Assembly: GCA_013151645.1 (NCBI GenBank)
Contig: JAADHU010000016.1
Span: 1-64,000 of the forward strand
DNA from: Gammaproteobacteria bacterium
Lineage (GTDB): Bacteria; Pseudomonadota; Gammaproteobacteria; Steroidobacterales; Woeseiaceae
Direction: 5' to 3'
DNA length: 64,000 nucleotides
The notes under the pieces were generated by a model, which ran no database searches, had not been told where the DNA came from, and was given only the letters and a program-made list of their open reading frames with translations. The position numbers and the translations under genes are program-made. This document shows positions 18,568 through 28,970 of the stretch, in pieces. Within the stretch, counting starts at the first letter, position 1. Every line of letters starts with the position of its first letter.

Positions 18568-19806
18568 ATGTCGCTGCGAGAACTCGAGACTTCACCGGCA
18601 TTCAAGACCGAAGTTATGTTTGAGGGCATTCGCTATTCGAGCGCACTCGCCGAAGCGGCGGAACACTCGTTGCCCAACTACTATCCGTATCGATTTAGAA
18701 AAGGCGAGGCGGATCCGACCGGTACGGGTAAGGCGCAAATACCTTATTTGATGATTACCGAAGACAACACGCTGATTCGCGTCATGGGCAATGGTAATTC
18801 TCCGTGGTCCGTTGAGGGCTCGAGGGAATCGGGCTACCGGTTATGCAATGACCGGGACGGAAACAGTCGCAACATCTCTTTTGAGCCACAACTTTCCTGG
18901 TTGTCACAAACGACCAGCGACGGTTTTCCAATGGCGCAGGCCGGTGTGAGCACTCATCGCGACATGCTGGTGATCAATGTTGCGCCTGGTTGCGAGTATT
19001 TCTTGAAAAAGCACGATGGCCGGTCGATGCGTTGCACGTTTTGTTCCTATGGGGCACCCGATGAGCGCACCGCACATTTAGGCCAGATTGCGGGCCAGGT
19101 CGAAATTCCGGCGATTACCTTGCAGAGGATGAATGAAGCCATGACAGCGGTCATGGCGGAGACCGAGGTTCGGCACATCTATCTCGTTGGCGGTTCGCTG
19201 ACCGATCCCGACCTTGAAGGTGAGCGATTTCTGCAGCTCGCGAGGGCCGTCAAGGCCTGCAATCCGGATGGTATTCCGGTGTGCCTCGGTTCCGCTGCAT
19301 TGTCGAGTGACATGCTGCAAACTTTCTACGATGAGAAGCTCGTCGACGCCGTTTGTTTTAACCTCGAAATTTGGTCGGAGAAACTGTTTGCGCAGGTCTG
19401 CCCGGGGAAAAACCGTTATGTCGGTTACGACGACTGGATCGCAGCGCTCGAGAATGCGGTCAGACTGTGGGGCCGTGGGCGTGTGTATTCGGCGATGGTG
19501 GCTGGCGTCGAACTCGAACCGGAATACGCCATGAACTGGGAAGACGCCGCAAAGCTGGCGATTGAAGGGGCGGAGGATCTGTGTTCGCGAGGCATTATCC
19601 CGGTCTATTCCCTGCACTGGCCAGCAGGCGGCAAGGAGCGGGCTGACTATCAGTCGCGACTGCGGAATTTTTTTGAGCGCCTGGCGCTGGGCTACCAGGA
19701 GATTCGCCAGCGACATGATCTTCAGGTCTGGGACGGGTTTATGTGTCATCGCTGCGCGTACATGCAGCTGGAGTGCGACATGGACCGGACCGGGGAGTCA
19801 GGCTGA
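18568..19806 (+). CDS. radical SAM enzyme with atypical CX13CX2C motif
   Basis: 412 residues, strong ribosome site (AGGAGG) before the ATG. The putative [4Fe-4S] motif is spread as Cys142, Cys156, Cys159 (PGCEYFLKKHDG, then MRCTFCSYG) instead of CX3CX2C. Downstream, YLVGGSLTDP resembles the GGE SAM-binding motif, and a TIM-barrel-like pattern follows. A second cysteine cluster lies at the C-terminus (MCHRCAYMQLECD) and could bind an extra cluster or metal. The first 130 residues are an unassigned N-terminal domain. The stop overlaps the methyltransferase start (TGATG), so both probably modify the same substrate. Family and substrate are unknown to me. Confidence 0.8.
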   Translation: MSLRELETSPAFKTEVMFEGIRYSSALAEAAEHSLPNYYPYRFRKGEADPTGTGKAQIPYLMITEDNTLIRVMGNGNSPWSVEGSRESGYRLCNDRDGNSRNISFEPQLSWLSQTTSDGFPMAQAGVSTHRDMLVINVAPGCEYFLKKHDGRSMRCTFCSYGAPDERTAHLGQIAGQVEIPAITLQRMNEAMTAVMAETEVRHIYLVGGSLTDPDLEGERFLQLARAVKACNPDGIPVCLGSAALSSDMLQTFYDEKLVDAVCFNLEIWSEKLFAQVCPGKNRYVGYDDWIAALENAVRLWGRGRVYSAMVAGVELEPEYAMNWEDAAKLAIEGAEDLCSRGIIPVYSLHWPAGGKERADYQSRLRNFFERLALGYQEIRQRHDLQVWDGFMCHRCAYMQLECDMDRTGESG

Positions 19807-20828
19807 TGCCCGCCGATTCGACAACCTCCGTTGGCAGCGCTGATCCGTCTGCAATTATGGCGCTCAGTACTGCCTACTGGGGATCGCAAACACTGCTGAC
19901 CGCCAATCGCATCAAACTATTCGATATGCTGGCGGGCGGTCCGCAAAGCAGCGCGGTCCTCGCAGCACAACTGGAACTCGATGTGCGGGCGACAGAGTTA
20001 TTCCTGAATGCTTGCGTTGCGCTGGGGCTGTGCGAAAAGCAGGCGGATCAATTCAGCAACAGCCTGTCCAGTGCCACGTTTCTCACCACCGGCAGTCCCG
20101 CATCGATGGCAAACGCCATATCGTACAGCGACAATCTTTTCTCCACCTGGGGTGAGTTGGAAACAGCGGTGAGAACGGGCGTGCCGCCTAAGAAGGCCGC
20201 GACCTATCTGGGTGAGGACGACGCGCAGACACGTCACTTTGTCTACGGAATGCACGATCGCGCAATGGCCATCGGGCGCGCATTGCCGGAAATGCTCGAT
20301 CTAGGCGGTCGCAGGAAGATGCTCGATGTGGGCGGTGGGCCCGGCACCTATTCCGCGTTGCTGACGGAGCGTTTCCCCGATTTGCGCTCCGACGTTCTGG
20401 AGCTGGCCGGCGTCGCGAGAATCGCGGCGGAGATTCTCGAGACAATGGATGCTACCCGGCGGGTGACGATGTTGAGCGGTGACTACCACACGAGCGACTT
20501 CGGCGAGGGATACGACGTGGTGTTGATGTCCGGCATGTTCCACCGTGAATCCGGGCAAAACTGCCGTCGCCTTATCGACAAGGCGCGGGCATGTCTTGAG
20601 CCGGGTGGCTTGTTGGTGATCAGCGATATTTTTGCGGACGAAGGTGGCGCGGGCCCCGCGTTTGCCACGCTTTTTGGGCTCAATATGATGTTGACCGCAG
20701 CGGATGGCGGCGTGCATGCTGATGCGGACGTTGCTCACTGGATGGCGGAGGCCGGTTTTGAGATGATCGACCGGCAAGAATTTCCACCACCAATGCCACA
20801 TCGCGTCGTCACGGGATCGAAACCATGA
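19806..20828 (+). CDS. O-methyltransferase, SAM-dependent (family 2-like)
   Basis: 340 residues from the ATG overlapping the radical SAM stop. An N-terminal winged-helix dimerisation domain (about 10-105: ANRIKLFDMLAGG, TELFLNACVALGLCEK) precedes a Rossmann domain with motif I MLDVGGGPGTYSALL, a later acidic motif (SDVLELAGV) and VLMSGMFHRE where plant and bacterial small-molecule O-methyltransferases have their catalytic-loop region. These enzymes methylate hydroxyl groups on aromatic or polyketide-like small molecules. Together with the upstream radical SAM enzyme this suggests a small-molecule modification step. Substrate unknown. Confidence 0.85.
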   Translation: MPADSTTSVGSADPSAIMALSTAYWGSQTLLTANRIKLFDMLAGGPQSSAVLAAQLELDVRATELFLNACVALGLCEKQADQFSNSLSSATFLTTGSPASMANAISYSDNLFSTWGELETAVRTGVPPKKAATYLGEDDAQTRHFVYGMHDRAMAIGRALPEMLDLGGRRKMLDVGGGPGTYSALLTERFPDLRSDVLELAGVARIAAEILETMDATRRVTMLSGDYHTSDFGEGYDVVLMSGMFHRESGQNCRRLIDKARACLEPGGLLVISDIFADEGGAGPAFATLFGLNMMLTAADGGVHADADVAHWMAEAGFEMIDRQEFPPPMPHRVVTGSKP

Positions 20829-21532
20829 GCGTGAGCGCAACATTGCAGACCAAAGCACGCGCTGTTGTTGGTGTGTTGACGTTGTCGTGCATACTGGTGC
20901 AAGCGGCACACACGCAAGAGGGTGCCGGCCCGGCGATGGGCAAGATTGTCGATCTCGGCGAGCAGCGCTTTCAAATCGGTGAAATCGTCATCGATCGCAA
21001 GGCACGGGAGTTCAGTGTGCCGGGCCGAATCCTGCATCTGAGCGATGCGCTCGAATACCTGGCGGTTTCAAAAGGCGGCATGAAGGACTACGAAAGTCTG
21101 CTGGAACTGACCACGACACCAAGGGATTTCAACCTGGCGTGCATACTCATCGGTTTTGACGATACCGAGACCGTCAAACCACGATATCAGTTCGACGAAT
21201 TCGAAGTGCAGGGACCGCCGGTGGTGCTGACATTGAGTTGGCAGGAAGACGGCAAGACTCAGAGCGTATCGGCGGCGAATGCCATGAAGGCGGGAGAGGA
21301 GACTTTTGATAACAATGATTGGGTCTATATCGGCTCGTCGACCTCCGCAGACGGTCAGCAATTCTTGGCTGAGAGAGGCGGTACGTTGATTGGATTCGTG
21401 CACGATCCTTACAGCATCATTGATCATAAAACGGGCGGCGGAATTGGCGCATACGGATTGATCACCGGCAACGAATCACTATTGCCGGCGGAAGGGTCGG
21501 CTATTCGTCTGACGGTGGGTTTCGCACGGTAA
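20825..21532 (+). CDS. secreted YdjY-domain protein
   Basis: 235 residues, ATGA overlap with the methyltransferase gene. A signal peptide ends near residue 31 (VVGVLTLSCILVQAAHTQ). The body has the YdjY-type pattern: IVIDRKAREFSVPGRILHL, LEYLAVSKGGMKDYESLLEL, ACILIGFDDTE and a C-terminal part with WVYIGSSTS. Such domains are often found in secreted proteins of unknown function near FG-GAP or thioredoxin-like proteins. No catalytic residues are known. The following lipoprotein seems to contain a related module. Confidence 0.7.
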   Translation: MSVSATLQTKARAVVGVLTLSCILVQAAHTQEGAGPAMGKIVDLGEQRFQIGEIVIDRKAREFSVPGRILHLSDALEYLAVSKGGMKDYESLLELTTTPRDFNLACILIGFDDTETVKPRYQFDEFEVQGPPVVLTLSWQEDGKTQSVSAANAMKAGEETFDNNDWVYIGSSTSADGQQFLAERGGTLIGFVHDPYSIIDHKTGGGIGAYGLITGNESLLPAEGSAIRLTVGFAR

Positions 21533-21556
21533 CGGTGTCCCGCCGACGGTGCGTTG

Positions 21557-23863
21557 ATGCCACACATGACTCTGTTATTTCCGTGCACACTTGCCGTCGT
21601 GTTGCTGATGTCGGCGCCGCTTTCGGCGGCGGCTGACGACTCGCCAGGGGGCAAGAATCTTCCCGGCGCAGCACCTTTTTCCGAGTCTTTGCGCAGCAAA
21701 ATCGAAGTTGAGCTTGCCGCTCGGGACGACGCCGGCTCACCCAGGACAAAACACCTGCAAGCCAACGGCCGGGCAATCTTCACCAATCGCCTGATTTTGG
21801 AGGCCAGTCCCTACCTGCAACAGCATGCCCACAACCCGGTTAACTGGTATCCGTGGGGTGACGAGGCGTTCGCGGCGGCGCAGCAACAAGGCAAACCGGT
21901 ACTCCTTAGCGTTGGTTATTCAACCTGTCACTGGTGTCACGTCATGGAGGATGAGTCGTTTGATAATCTGGAAATTGCGACTTATCTGAATCGCAATTAC
22001 ATCGCGATCAAGGTCGACCGGGAACAGCGGCCGGATATTGACAGTATTTACATGGCGGCAGTACAGGCGCTATCGGGTCGTGGCGGTTGGCCAATGACGG
22101 TGTGGTTGACGGCGGATCGTGAGCCCTTTTTCGGTGGCAGTTATTTTCCGCCGTACGATGGAGATCGGGGCGTGTCGGAGGGCTTTCTGACATTGCTCCA
22201 ATCGCTGCGCGGCGTTTACGAAGAACGGCGCGACGATGTAGGTGCGGCTTCGATGCAGCTAATGGAAGCGGTACGCCGGCGTGTCGTGCCGCCAGCGGGC
22301 GATCTGGTTCCTGGCGAAGAGGTTTTTTCACAGGCGTTCGATACGCTGGAGAATTCCTACGATCCTTTCAACGGCGGCTTGCAAATGACGCAGAAGTTTC
22401 CCAGCAACTTGCCAATTCGCTATCTGCTGCGTTACTACCGCCGTTCGGCTAACAGCGACGCATTGCACATGGCGGAAAAGACCCTGCGCTCAATGGCCGC
22501 GGGTGGCATCTACGATCAGGTGGGCGGCGGGTTTCATCGCTATGCGACCGACCCGGACTGGCTCGTACCGCATTTTGAGAAAATGATCTATGACAATGCC
22601 TTGCTGGCGATGGCCTACCTGGAAGCGTACCAGGTCAGTGGAGACGAGGACTTCGCTCGCGTTAGCCGGGACCTGTTGAGATACGCCACGCGTGATATGC
22701 GAGCGTCGTCGGGAGCGTTTTATACGGCCAGCGACGCGGACAGCAAGACGCCATCCGGTGACACGCAGGAGGGTTGGTTCTTCACCTGGAGCGCGCAAGA
22801 GATCGACTCTGTGCTGAGCAAAACAGAAGCGGCCGTTGTTCGCGAGTTCTACGGCATTACGGATGCGGGCGAACTGGAAGGGCGTAATGTCCTGCACGTT
22901 ACTCAATCACCCGCTGAACTGGCAGCGAAAATGGAGCTTGATGAAGATGCGGTAAAAAAGGCGATCGCCAGCGCTAGGGAGAAACTCTATCGGGTACGCA
23001 GTGGCCGACCGGCACCTTTTCGAGACAAGAAAATACTCGCGGCGTGGAATGGCTTGATGATTTCCGCGTTCGCCCGAGCGGCCCTCGATCTCGGAAACGA
23101 TGACTATCTCGCGACGGCAAGTCGCGCTGCCCGTTTCATTCTCGACAATATGCAGCACGAAGGCCGACTGCTGCGAATGTACACAGATGGTGCGGCGTCA
23201 GGTAATTCGTATGCTGATGACTACGCGTTTTTCGTGCAGGCGTTGCTCGACTTGTATGAAGCCAGCGGCGATATCGACTGGTTCGTGCAAGCCGTAAGAC
23301 TGGAAGGCGTCATGGCGGATGAGTTTGAAGATAAGGTTGACGGCGGTTTCTTTCTGTCATCGATAACAAGCGAAGCGTTGCTTGCGCGCGAAAAATCCGG
23401 ATTCGATGGGTCGGTGCCTTCCGCCAACTCGATTGCCATCTTGAACCTGTTGCGGTTGTATGAGTTCACCAGCGATGACGTTTACCGTCGCCGGGCGGAG
23501 AAAGCATTGACGTTTTTCGGGCTCGTTCTCAAGCGATCGCCGGCGGCATTGCCTGAAATGCTGCAGGCACTGGATTTCTTCCACGGCGAAGCCCGCGAGA
23601 TTGTGATCGTGACAGCCAATGAGCGTGCGGACGCCGAACCCTATCTAAGGCTTCTGGGCAAAACGTTTTTTCCGAACCACGTATTGGTGGTTGTGCAGGA
23701 TGGTCGGGAACTCGAGCGGCACGCCGAGCATATTCCGTTGCTGGAAGGAAAAACAGCGCTAAGAGGAAAAACGACGGTCTACGTTTGTGAGCAGGGCATC
23801 TGTGAACTGCCGACCAGCGATACGGCCACGTTTGCCGCGCAAATTGGTGCCACCGGACTTTGA
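21557..23863 (+). CDS. exported SSP411/YyaL-type thioredoxin-fold protein
   Basis: About 768 residues. A signal peptide is present ([21 protein letters not shown]), unusual for this mostly cytosolic family. The N-terminal thioredoxin-like domain carries the signature [13 protein letters not shown] and [15 protein letters not shown] with a CxxC pair, then [13 protein letters not shown] and [10 protein letters not shown]. The rest is an (alpha/alpha)6 toroid typical of glycoside-processing folds ([35 protein letters not shown]). The family role is unresolved, with redox and carbohydrate links proposed. A TTG directly before the ATG is an alternative start. Co-transcribed with the YdjY gene and the next lipoprotein gene. 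Confidence 0.9.
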   Translation: MPHMTLLFPCTLAVVLLMSAPLSAAADDSPGGKNLPGAAPFSESLRSKIEVELAARDDAGSPRTKHLQANGRAIFTNRLILEASPYLQQHAHNPVNWYPWGDEAFAAAQQQGKPVLLSVGYSTCHWCHVMEDESFDNLEIATYLNRNYIAIKVDREQRPDIDSIYMAAVQALSGRGGWPMTVWLTADREPFFGGSYFPPYDGDRGVSEGFLTLLQSLRGVYEERRDDVGAASMQLMEAVRRRVVPPAGDLVPGEEVFSQAFDTLENSYDPFNGGLQMTQKFPSNLPIRYLLRYYRRSANSDALHMAEKTLRSMAAGGIYDQVGGGFHRYATDPDWLVPHFEKMIYDNALLAMAYLEAYQVSGDEDFARVSRDLLRYATRDMRASSGAFYTASDADSKTPSGDTQEGWFFTWSAQEIDSVLSKTEAAVVREFYGITDAGELEGRNVLHVTQSPAELAAKMELDEDAVKKAIASAREKLYRVRSGRPAPFRDKKILAAWNGLMISAFARAALDLGNDDYLATASRAARFILDNMQHEGRLLRMYTDGAASGNSYADDYAFFVQALLDLYEASGDIDWFVQAVRLEGVMADEFEDKVDGGFFLSSITSEALLAREKSGFDGSVPSANSIAILNLLRLYEFTSDDVYRRRAEKALTFFGLVLKRSPAALPEMLQALDFFHGEAREIVIVTANERADAEPYLRLLGKTFFPNHVLVVVQDGRELERHAEHIPLLEGKTALRGKTTVYVCEQGICELPTSDTATFAAQIGATGL

Positions 23864-25252
23864 ATGAGACAGTTAAGCAACAGCGGACGCGGACCGGGCA
23901 GACGAACGAGTCTTGCGACGATCTTGCTACTAGCGGTATTCGCGTCGATGACGGTTTCCTGCGATCGGCACAGTGCGAGCGGCGGTTCCTCGATCAGCGA
24001 TACGAGCAAGTGGCTCGATGCCGAATTTCTCAACAATCAAGAACGCTATGCGATGGACCCGGATATGCTGGTCCAGCGGGGATTACTGGCTGACCGCAAA
24101 CATCGCTACATTGACGTCCTGGCGACTGCCACGGGAGCCGGTCCTGATAGCACGCTGTACGCTCTCATCGCGGCGGGTGGTGAAGGCTCATCCGCGGCGA
24201 TTGCGGTAACCGCCGTGAAACCGGACGATGTTCAGTCCGCCCTCGAATTTATCGGCATGCGCGCGGGTCATCCACTGGATGGCTCAAAAACCCATCATTG
24301 GCCTAAAGGCGAGAGAGTCAGTATCACTGTGTACTGGGGTGAACCCGAGGCAGGACTGTTTAATCGATCATTGCGAGCGGAAGAATTGATTACGGATGTT
24401 CGCTGGAATACGACGTTACCCGCACTGGGCTTCCGTTTCGTCGGTGTCCCGGAGGGTCGGAGCGCCGAAGCGATTGCGACGCTGTTCAATGCGACCAATA
24501 CAGTGCTTGAAGTGCCCTATATTGTCGATCGCAAGTCCATCCAGGGACAGTTAGTCGCCAACGAGGAATATCGTTTCTCGCAGGGGCAAAAACTTCGTAT
24601 CCGTATACGGCCGGAATTTCGTGGCGATCGCCGGCGCGTACAGAATCTTGTTCTGGACATACAGGCGGGAGTGGATGTAGAGCAACTGAATAACCTGCGT
24701 GTCAAGCTGTCAACACCGGCAGGCGAAGTACGGGTTGACGGCAATTTCGAATCGACTTTTGTCTATCTCAAAACGTTAATCGACGATGGTAAAGAACCGT
24801 TCCTCCAATTGAGGTTTGCCGATTCGCTGCCGGTTGGTAGTGTGCGGATGATTGCGAGATTCGTCCAGTCATTCCTGATTGCGCAGGATATTCGCATCGA
24901 GCCGAACCCCCCGCAGATTTTTTATAGCGCGTTCCTGCCGCGCGATGTGTGGCGAGATCCCGATCGGCGGGGACGATCCAGTCAGCCAGTGGAGATTCAC
25001 CTGGAGCGTACCGGCAGCGATGGGCTGGGCGGTGAAATTATTCAGTACCCGCTGGCGGCGGAAGCCAGCGCAACGATCAAACGGATACGCTTTGGCAATA
25101 TAAAAGAGCTTGGCGAAGCGATCGAGCGAGGCGAACCCTGGCAGACCGACGGCGTATTCCTGTTTGCCGATCCTTCTGCACCGTACCGTGAAATTCGCCA
25201 GGTATACGAGTTAGTATTCACGTTGTTCCCGAATCTCTATGTTTTCATGTAA
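23864..25252 (+). CDS. probable lipoprotein with YdjY-like segment
   Basis: 462 residues, ATG directly after the previous stop. An N-terminal basic region and hydrophobic core end at a cysteine (FASMTVSC) that could be a lipid-attachment site, though the lipobox is imperfect. Residues about 75-150 (DVLATATGAGPDSTLYALI, VQSALEFIGMRAGHPLDGS) resemble the YdjY module of the upstream gene. The remainder is beta-rich with no known motif. The gene ends 14 bases inside the next coding region, so translation is coupled to the FG-GAP gene. Function unknown. Confidence 0.65.
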   Translation: MRQLSNSGRGPGRRTSLATILLLAVFASMTVSCDRHSASGGSSISDTSKWLDAEFLNNQERYAMDPDMLVQRGLLADRKHRYIDVLATATGAGPDSTLYALIAAGGEGSSAAIAVTAVKPDDVQSALEFIGMRAGHPLDGSKTHHWPKGERVSITVYWGEPEAGLFNRSLRAEELITDVRWNTTLPALGFRFVGVPEGRSAEAIATLFNATNTVLEVPYIVDRKSIQGQLVANEEYRFSQGQKLRIRIRPEFRGDRRRVQNLVLDIQAGVDVEQLNNLRVKLSTPAGEVRVDGNFESTFVYLKTLIDDGKEPFLQLRFADSLPVGSVRMIARFVQSFLIAQDIRIEPNPPQIFYSAFLPRDVWRDPDRRGRSSQPVEIHLERTGSDGLGGEIIQYPLAAEASATIKRIRFGNIKELGEAIERGEPWQTDGVFLFADPSAPYREIRQVYELVFTLFPNLYVFM

Positions 25253-28200
25253 TCGCCATTGTCTTGTATGCGTGTGTGCCTGGCTTGCGCCACTGGCATT
25301 GTTCTCTGTCGTGTCAGCGGAACCAGGGCCTCCCGGGACCGAGTCAATCAGCAGTGAGCCGCTACGTTTACGGTCGCAAGGCAGCGCGACGCTGTTCACA
25401 CGCATCGATGCCGATGTTAGTGGTATCCATTTTCAGATAGATGTCGACAAGAATAATCCGCGACGCCGCCTGTATGAAATAGCCTTCGCCGGGGCGGGCG
25501 TGACGATTGGCGACTATGACGGTGATGGCAGGCCGGACGTTTTCATGACGCACCACTCGGGCAAGGACCGCTTGTACCGGCAGACTGGTGACCTCGTGTT
25601 CACGGACGTTACCGACGAGGCCGGGGTTGGGGGCGGCCGGGAGTGGTCGGCGGGCTCCGTGTTCATCGACATCAACAACGATGGGCTGCTCGATTTATAC
25701 GTTTGTCGTTACGATGCGCCGAACGCGCTGTACGTCAATGCCGGCGACGGGACATTCAAGGACATGGCGGCGGAATACGGTCTGGACTTTTCCGGTGCTT
25801 CGGTCATGGCGGCGTTCTCGGACTACGATCGCGACGGCGATCTTGATATGTACCTGCTAACCAGTCGACTGGCAGCGAACACGGAAGTTGAGCGGCAGAT
25901 TCCGATCGTGCGAAAACCCGGTCCGGGCGGTCGGACGGTGCCGACAATACCGGGGCAGTACCTGGAGTACACGGATTTCATACAGCGACCGAACGGTCAA
26001 TTCGTGCAAATCGCGGCCGGGCAGCGTGACCATCTGTTTCGTAACGATGACGGACGTTTCACAGAAGTTGAGCTGCCGGCAAAGGATGGTCAGAACGGCC
26101 TGCGCGGTAACGATAACTACATGGGCATGAGTGCGGTGTGGTGGGATTACGATAACGACATGTGGCCCGATCTCTATGTCGCCAACGATATGTTTGGTCC
26201 GGATCATTTGTATCACAACAATGGGGACGGAACGTTTACGGATGTAATCGCGACGGCGGTGCCGCACACGCCCTGGTATTCGATGGGCAGTGATTTTGCC
26301 GATATCAACAACGATGGCCTGTTCGATTTTATGGCAGCGGACATGTCGGCGACCACGCACTACGAACAAAAGATCGGTATGGGTGATATGGATTCACAGG
26401 GCTGGTTCCTGGTCAGCGCCGTGCCTCGCCAGTACATGCGCAATGCGCTGTATCTGAATAGCGGTACAGACCGATTTATGGAGACGGCATCGATGGCCGG
26501 CGTCGCGAGCACGGACTGGACGTGGAGCGTCAAATTTGCCGATTTTGATAACGACGGATTCAGTGATCTGTTCATGACCAATGGCATGGTCCGGAATTTT
26601 ATGGACGCGGACGTTCAGCGTGCCATAGCTGCGCAAACTGACTTGCAGGATTACTGGGAAATTCTGAAGGATGAACCGGCAAAGCGGGATACCAATTTCG
26701 CGTTTAGAAATACGAATGGCCTGCAGTTCGAGAACGTTTCACGTGCATGGGGGCTGGACCATACGGGTCTCAGTTTCGGTGCCGCACTCGGTGACCTGGA
26801 CCGGGATGGCGATCTGGATTTGATCGTCAACAACCTTGACGAGCCGGTTAGTCTGTACCGCAACGATTCGGATAGCGGTGGGCGCGTACTCATCAGACTG
26901 CAAGGGGTCGAGAGCAATCGTTTCGGAATCGACGCCAAAGTTCGCGTGGAAACGGACTCGGGTATGCAGGTCAAACAGCTGGCGACGGCACGTGGTTTCA
27001 TGTCGGCTGATGATCCGGTCCTGCAGTTTGGAACTGGCCAGGCAACTATATTGCGTCGTCTGACCGTGCATTGGCCGAGCGGTGCAATACAGACTTTCGA
27101 AAACCTGCCTTCAAATCGTTTCTATACCATTACGGAGCAAGCCAGCGCCACGCCGACGGAATCGCCGCGTGCATCTGCTGCGGTTTTGTACACCGAGGTG
27201 ACTGTTTCGAGCGGCCTGGACTACCGGCACAAAGAGCTGGCGTTCGACGATTATCGTGCACAGCCATTATTGCCTGCCAGGTTGTCGCAACTGGGTCCGG
27301 GAGCGGCCTGGGGAGACGTTGACGGTGATGGCGACGATGACGTGTTTATCGGCGCCGCCATCGGTGAAGCAGGCGCGTTGTATTTGCGTGAAGGTAACGG
27401 GCGCTTTCGTCGCGCTCCCGATGGGCCGTGGGTCAAACATGAGAATCGCGAGGACATGGGCGTGTTGTTGTTCGACGCCGATGGCGACCAGGATCTTGAT
27501 CTGTTCGTCGCGAGTGGTAGCGTCGAAAGTTCCATCGGCGACAACGATTTAGGTGATCGTCTCTATTTGAATGCCGGTGACGGACAGTTTGTCCATGCAA
27601 GCCCGGAAAGGTTGCCTTCGGCGGCGAATTCGAGCGGTGTTGTCGTCGCCAGCGATTTTGATCAGGATGGCGACCTCGATCTCTTCGTCGGCGGCCGAAC
27701 ATTACCGGGACAGTATCCGCTGTCGCCGGACAGTCAGCTTCTAAGAAATGAAAACGGTGTATTCACTGACGTGACCAAGGAGTTGGCACCGGGTCTGCGC
27801 AAGGCGGGCATGGTGACGGCTGCGTTGTGGTCGGACGTTGACGATGATGGCGATCAGGATCTCTTGCTGGCTCTTGAGTGGGGGCCGATCCGGTATTTCC
27901 GCAACGACGAAGGGAGACTGCTGGATTGGACCGCGGTCGCAGGTCTGGCTGAACGGACGGGTTGGTGGAATAGTATCGCCAGTATCGATGTTGATAACGA
28001 CGGGGATACAGACTACGTTGTGGGCAATGCCGGTCAGAACACGAAATACGCTGCAACCGCTGAACAATCTGCGGTGCTTTATTACGGCGATTTCGGGGGT
28101 TCAGGCAAGAGCAACCTGGTAGAAGCACAGTGGGAAGATGACACTGAATTTCCCGTTCGTGGCCTGAGTTGTTCGACGAACGCCATGCCGTTTCTCGCCG

Positions 28201-28970
28201 ATGAGTTTGGCACCTTCGACGCGTTCGCACGCGCGGATATGCAGCAACTGTTTACGCCGAAGAAACTGGGCACCGCCAAACGATTTGCGGCCACGGAATT
28301 ACGCAGTGGCGTCCTGGTCAATGCGGGCGGGAAATTTGAATTTCAGCCGCTGCCGCTGCTGGCTCAAATCGCGCCCGGTTTCGGTGTTGTGAGCGGAGAC
28401 TTCGATCTTGACGGCGTTAGCGATATCTATTTGCTGCAAAATTCATTCTCGCCGCAGGCGGAAACCGGGCGAATGGACGGGGGAATTGGTCAAATGCTGC
28501 TTGGGAATGGTCAGGGTGGGTTTGAAATCCTGTGGCCGTCCTCGAGCGGCCTGATTGTTACCGGTGATGCGAAGGCGCTGACCATAGCGGACTTCAATCA
28601 GGATGGGCGAGCTGATTTTCTCGTTACACGCAATGATGACGCCGTCATCGCCTTCCAACACAATTCCGGAGAGCAGACCAGGAACCGACATCCGTTGTCC
28701 GTGCGCCTGCTCGGACGTAGCGGCAATCCGACGGCCGTGGGCGCGAAGATTGTCCTGGTGCGGGCCGACGGCACTCGCTCGTCAGCGGAGATACATGCGG
28801 GATCGGGCTACTTGTCGCAATCGGCGGCCACGGTTTTTTTCGCCGACAGTGACGCGAACAAAGGCATTGAATGGCGTATTCGATGGCCGGACGGTAGCTA
28901 CAGTAGCCATCCAGTCAGCGAACAGTCCGTGCAAGTCATTCGCTACGGTGCCGGTCTACTTCTGGAATAA
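25239..28970 (+). CDS. secreted FG-GAP/VCBS repeat protein with two UnbV/ASPIC domains
   Basis: 1243 residues with a signal peptide (cleavage near residue 28). Many calcium-binding DxDxDG-type loops are visible: GDYDGDGRPDVF, IDINNDGLLDLY, SDYDRDGDLDMY, GDVDGDGDDDVF, SDVDDDGDQDLL and others, which predict beta-propeller blades. An ASPIC/UnbV domain lies at about 548-634 (TARGFMSADDPVLQFGTG, LTVHWPSG) and a second at about 1150-1238 (AGSGYLSQSAATVFF, WRIRWPDGS). The protein is therefore a tandem duplicate of the CRTAC1-type architecture. It is probably an outer-surface or secreted binding protein and the largest product of the operon. Its 3' end overlaps a convergent gene by 15 bases. Confidence 0.9.
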   Translation: MFSCNRHCLVCVCAWLAPLALFSVVSAEPGPPGTESISSEPLRLRSQGSATLFTRIDADVSGIHFQIDVDKNNPRRRLYEIAFAGAGVTIGDYDGDGRPDVFMTHHSGKDRLYRQTGDLVFTDVTDEAGVGGGREWSAGSVFIDINNDGLLDLYVCRYDAPNALYVNAGDGTFKDMAAEYGLDFSGASVMAAFSDYDRDGDLDMYLLTSRLAANTEVERQIPIVRKPGPGGRTVPTIPGQYLEYTDFIQRPNGQFVQIAAGQRDHLFRNDDGRFTEVELPAKDGQNGLRGNDNYMGMSAVWWDYDNDMWPDLYVANDMFGPDHLYHNNGDGTFTDVIATAVPHTPWYSMGSDFADINNDGLFDFMAADMSATTHYEQKIGMGDMDSQGWFLVSAVPRQYMRNALYLNSGTDRFMETASMAGVASTDWTWSVKFADFDNDGFSDLFMTNGMVRNFMDADVQRAIAAQTDLQDYWEILKDEPAKRDTNFAFRNTNGLQFENVSRAWGLDHTGLSFGAALGDLDRDGDLDLIVNNLDEPVSLYRNDSDSGGRVLIRLQGVESNRFGIDAKVRVETDSGMQVKQLATARGFMSADDPVLQFGTGQATILRRLTVHWPSGAIQTFENLPSNRFYTITEQASATPTESPRASAAVLYTEVTVSSGLDYRHKELAFDDYRAQPLLPARLSQLGPGAAWGDVDGDGDDDVFIGAAIGEAGALYLREGNGRFRRAPDGPWVKHENREDMGVLLFDADGDQDLDLFVASGSVESSIGDNDLGDRLYLNAGDGQFVHASPERLPSAANSSGVVVASDFDQDGDLDLFVGGRTLPGQYPLSPDSQLLRNENGVFTDVTKELAPGLRKAGMVTAALWSDVDDDGDQDLLLALEWGPIRYFRNDEGRLLDWTAVAGLAERTGWWNSIASIDVDNDGDTDYVVGNAGQNTKYAATAEQSAVLYYGDFGGSGKSNLVEAQWEDDTEFPVRGLSCSTNAMPFLADEFGTFDAFARADMQQLFTPKKLGTAKRFAATELRSGVLVNAGGKFEFQPLPLLAQIAPGFGVVSGDFDLDGVSDIYLLQNSFSPQAETGRMDGGIGQMLLGNGQGGFEILWPSSSGLIVTGDAKALTIADFNQDGRADFLVTRNDDAVIAFQHNSGEQTRNRHPLSVRLLGRSGNPTAVGAKIVLVRADGTRSSAEIHAGSGYLSQSAATVFFADSDANKGIEWRIRWPDGSYSSHPVSEQSVQVIRYGAGLLLE

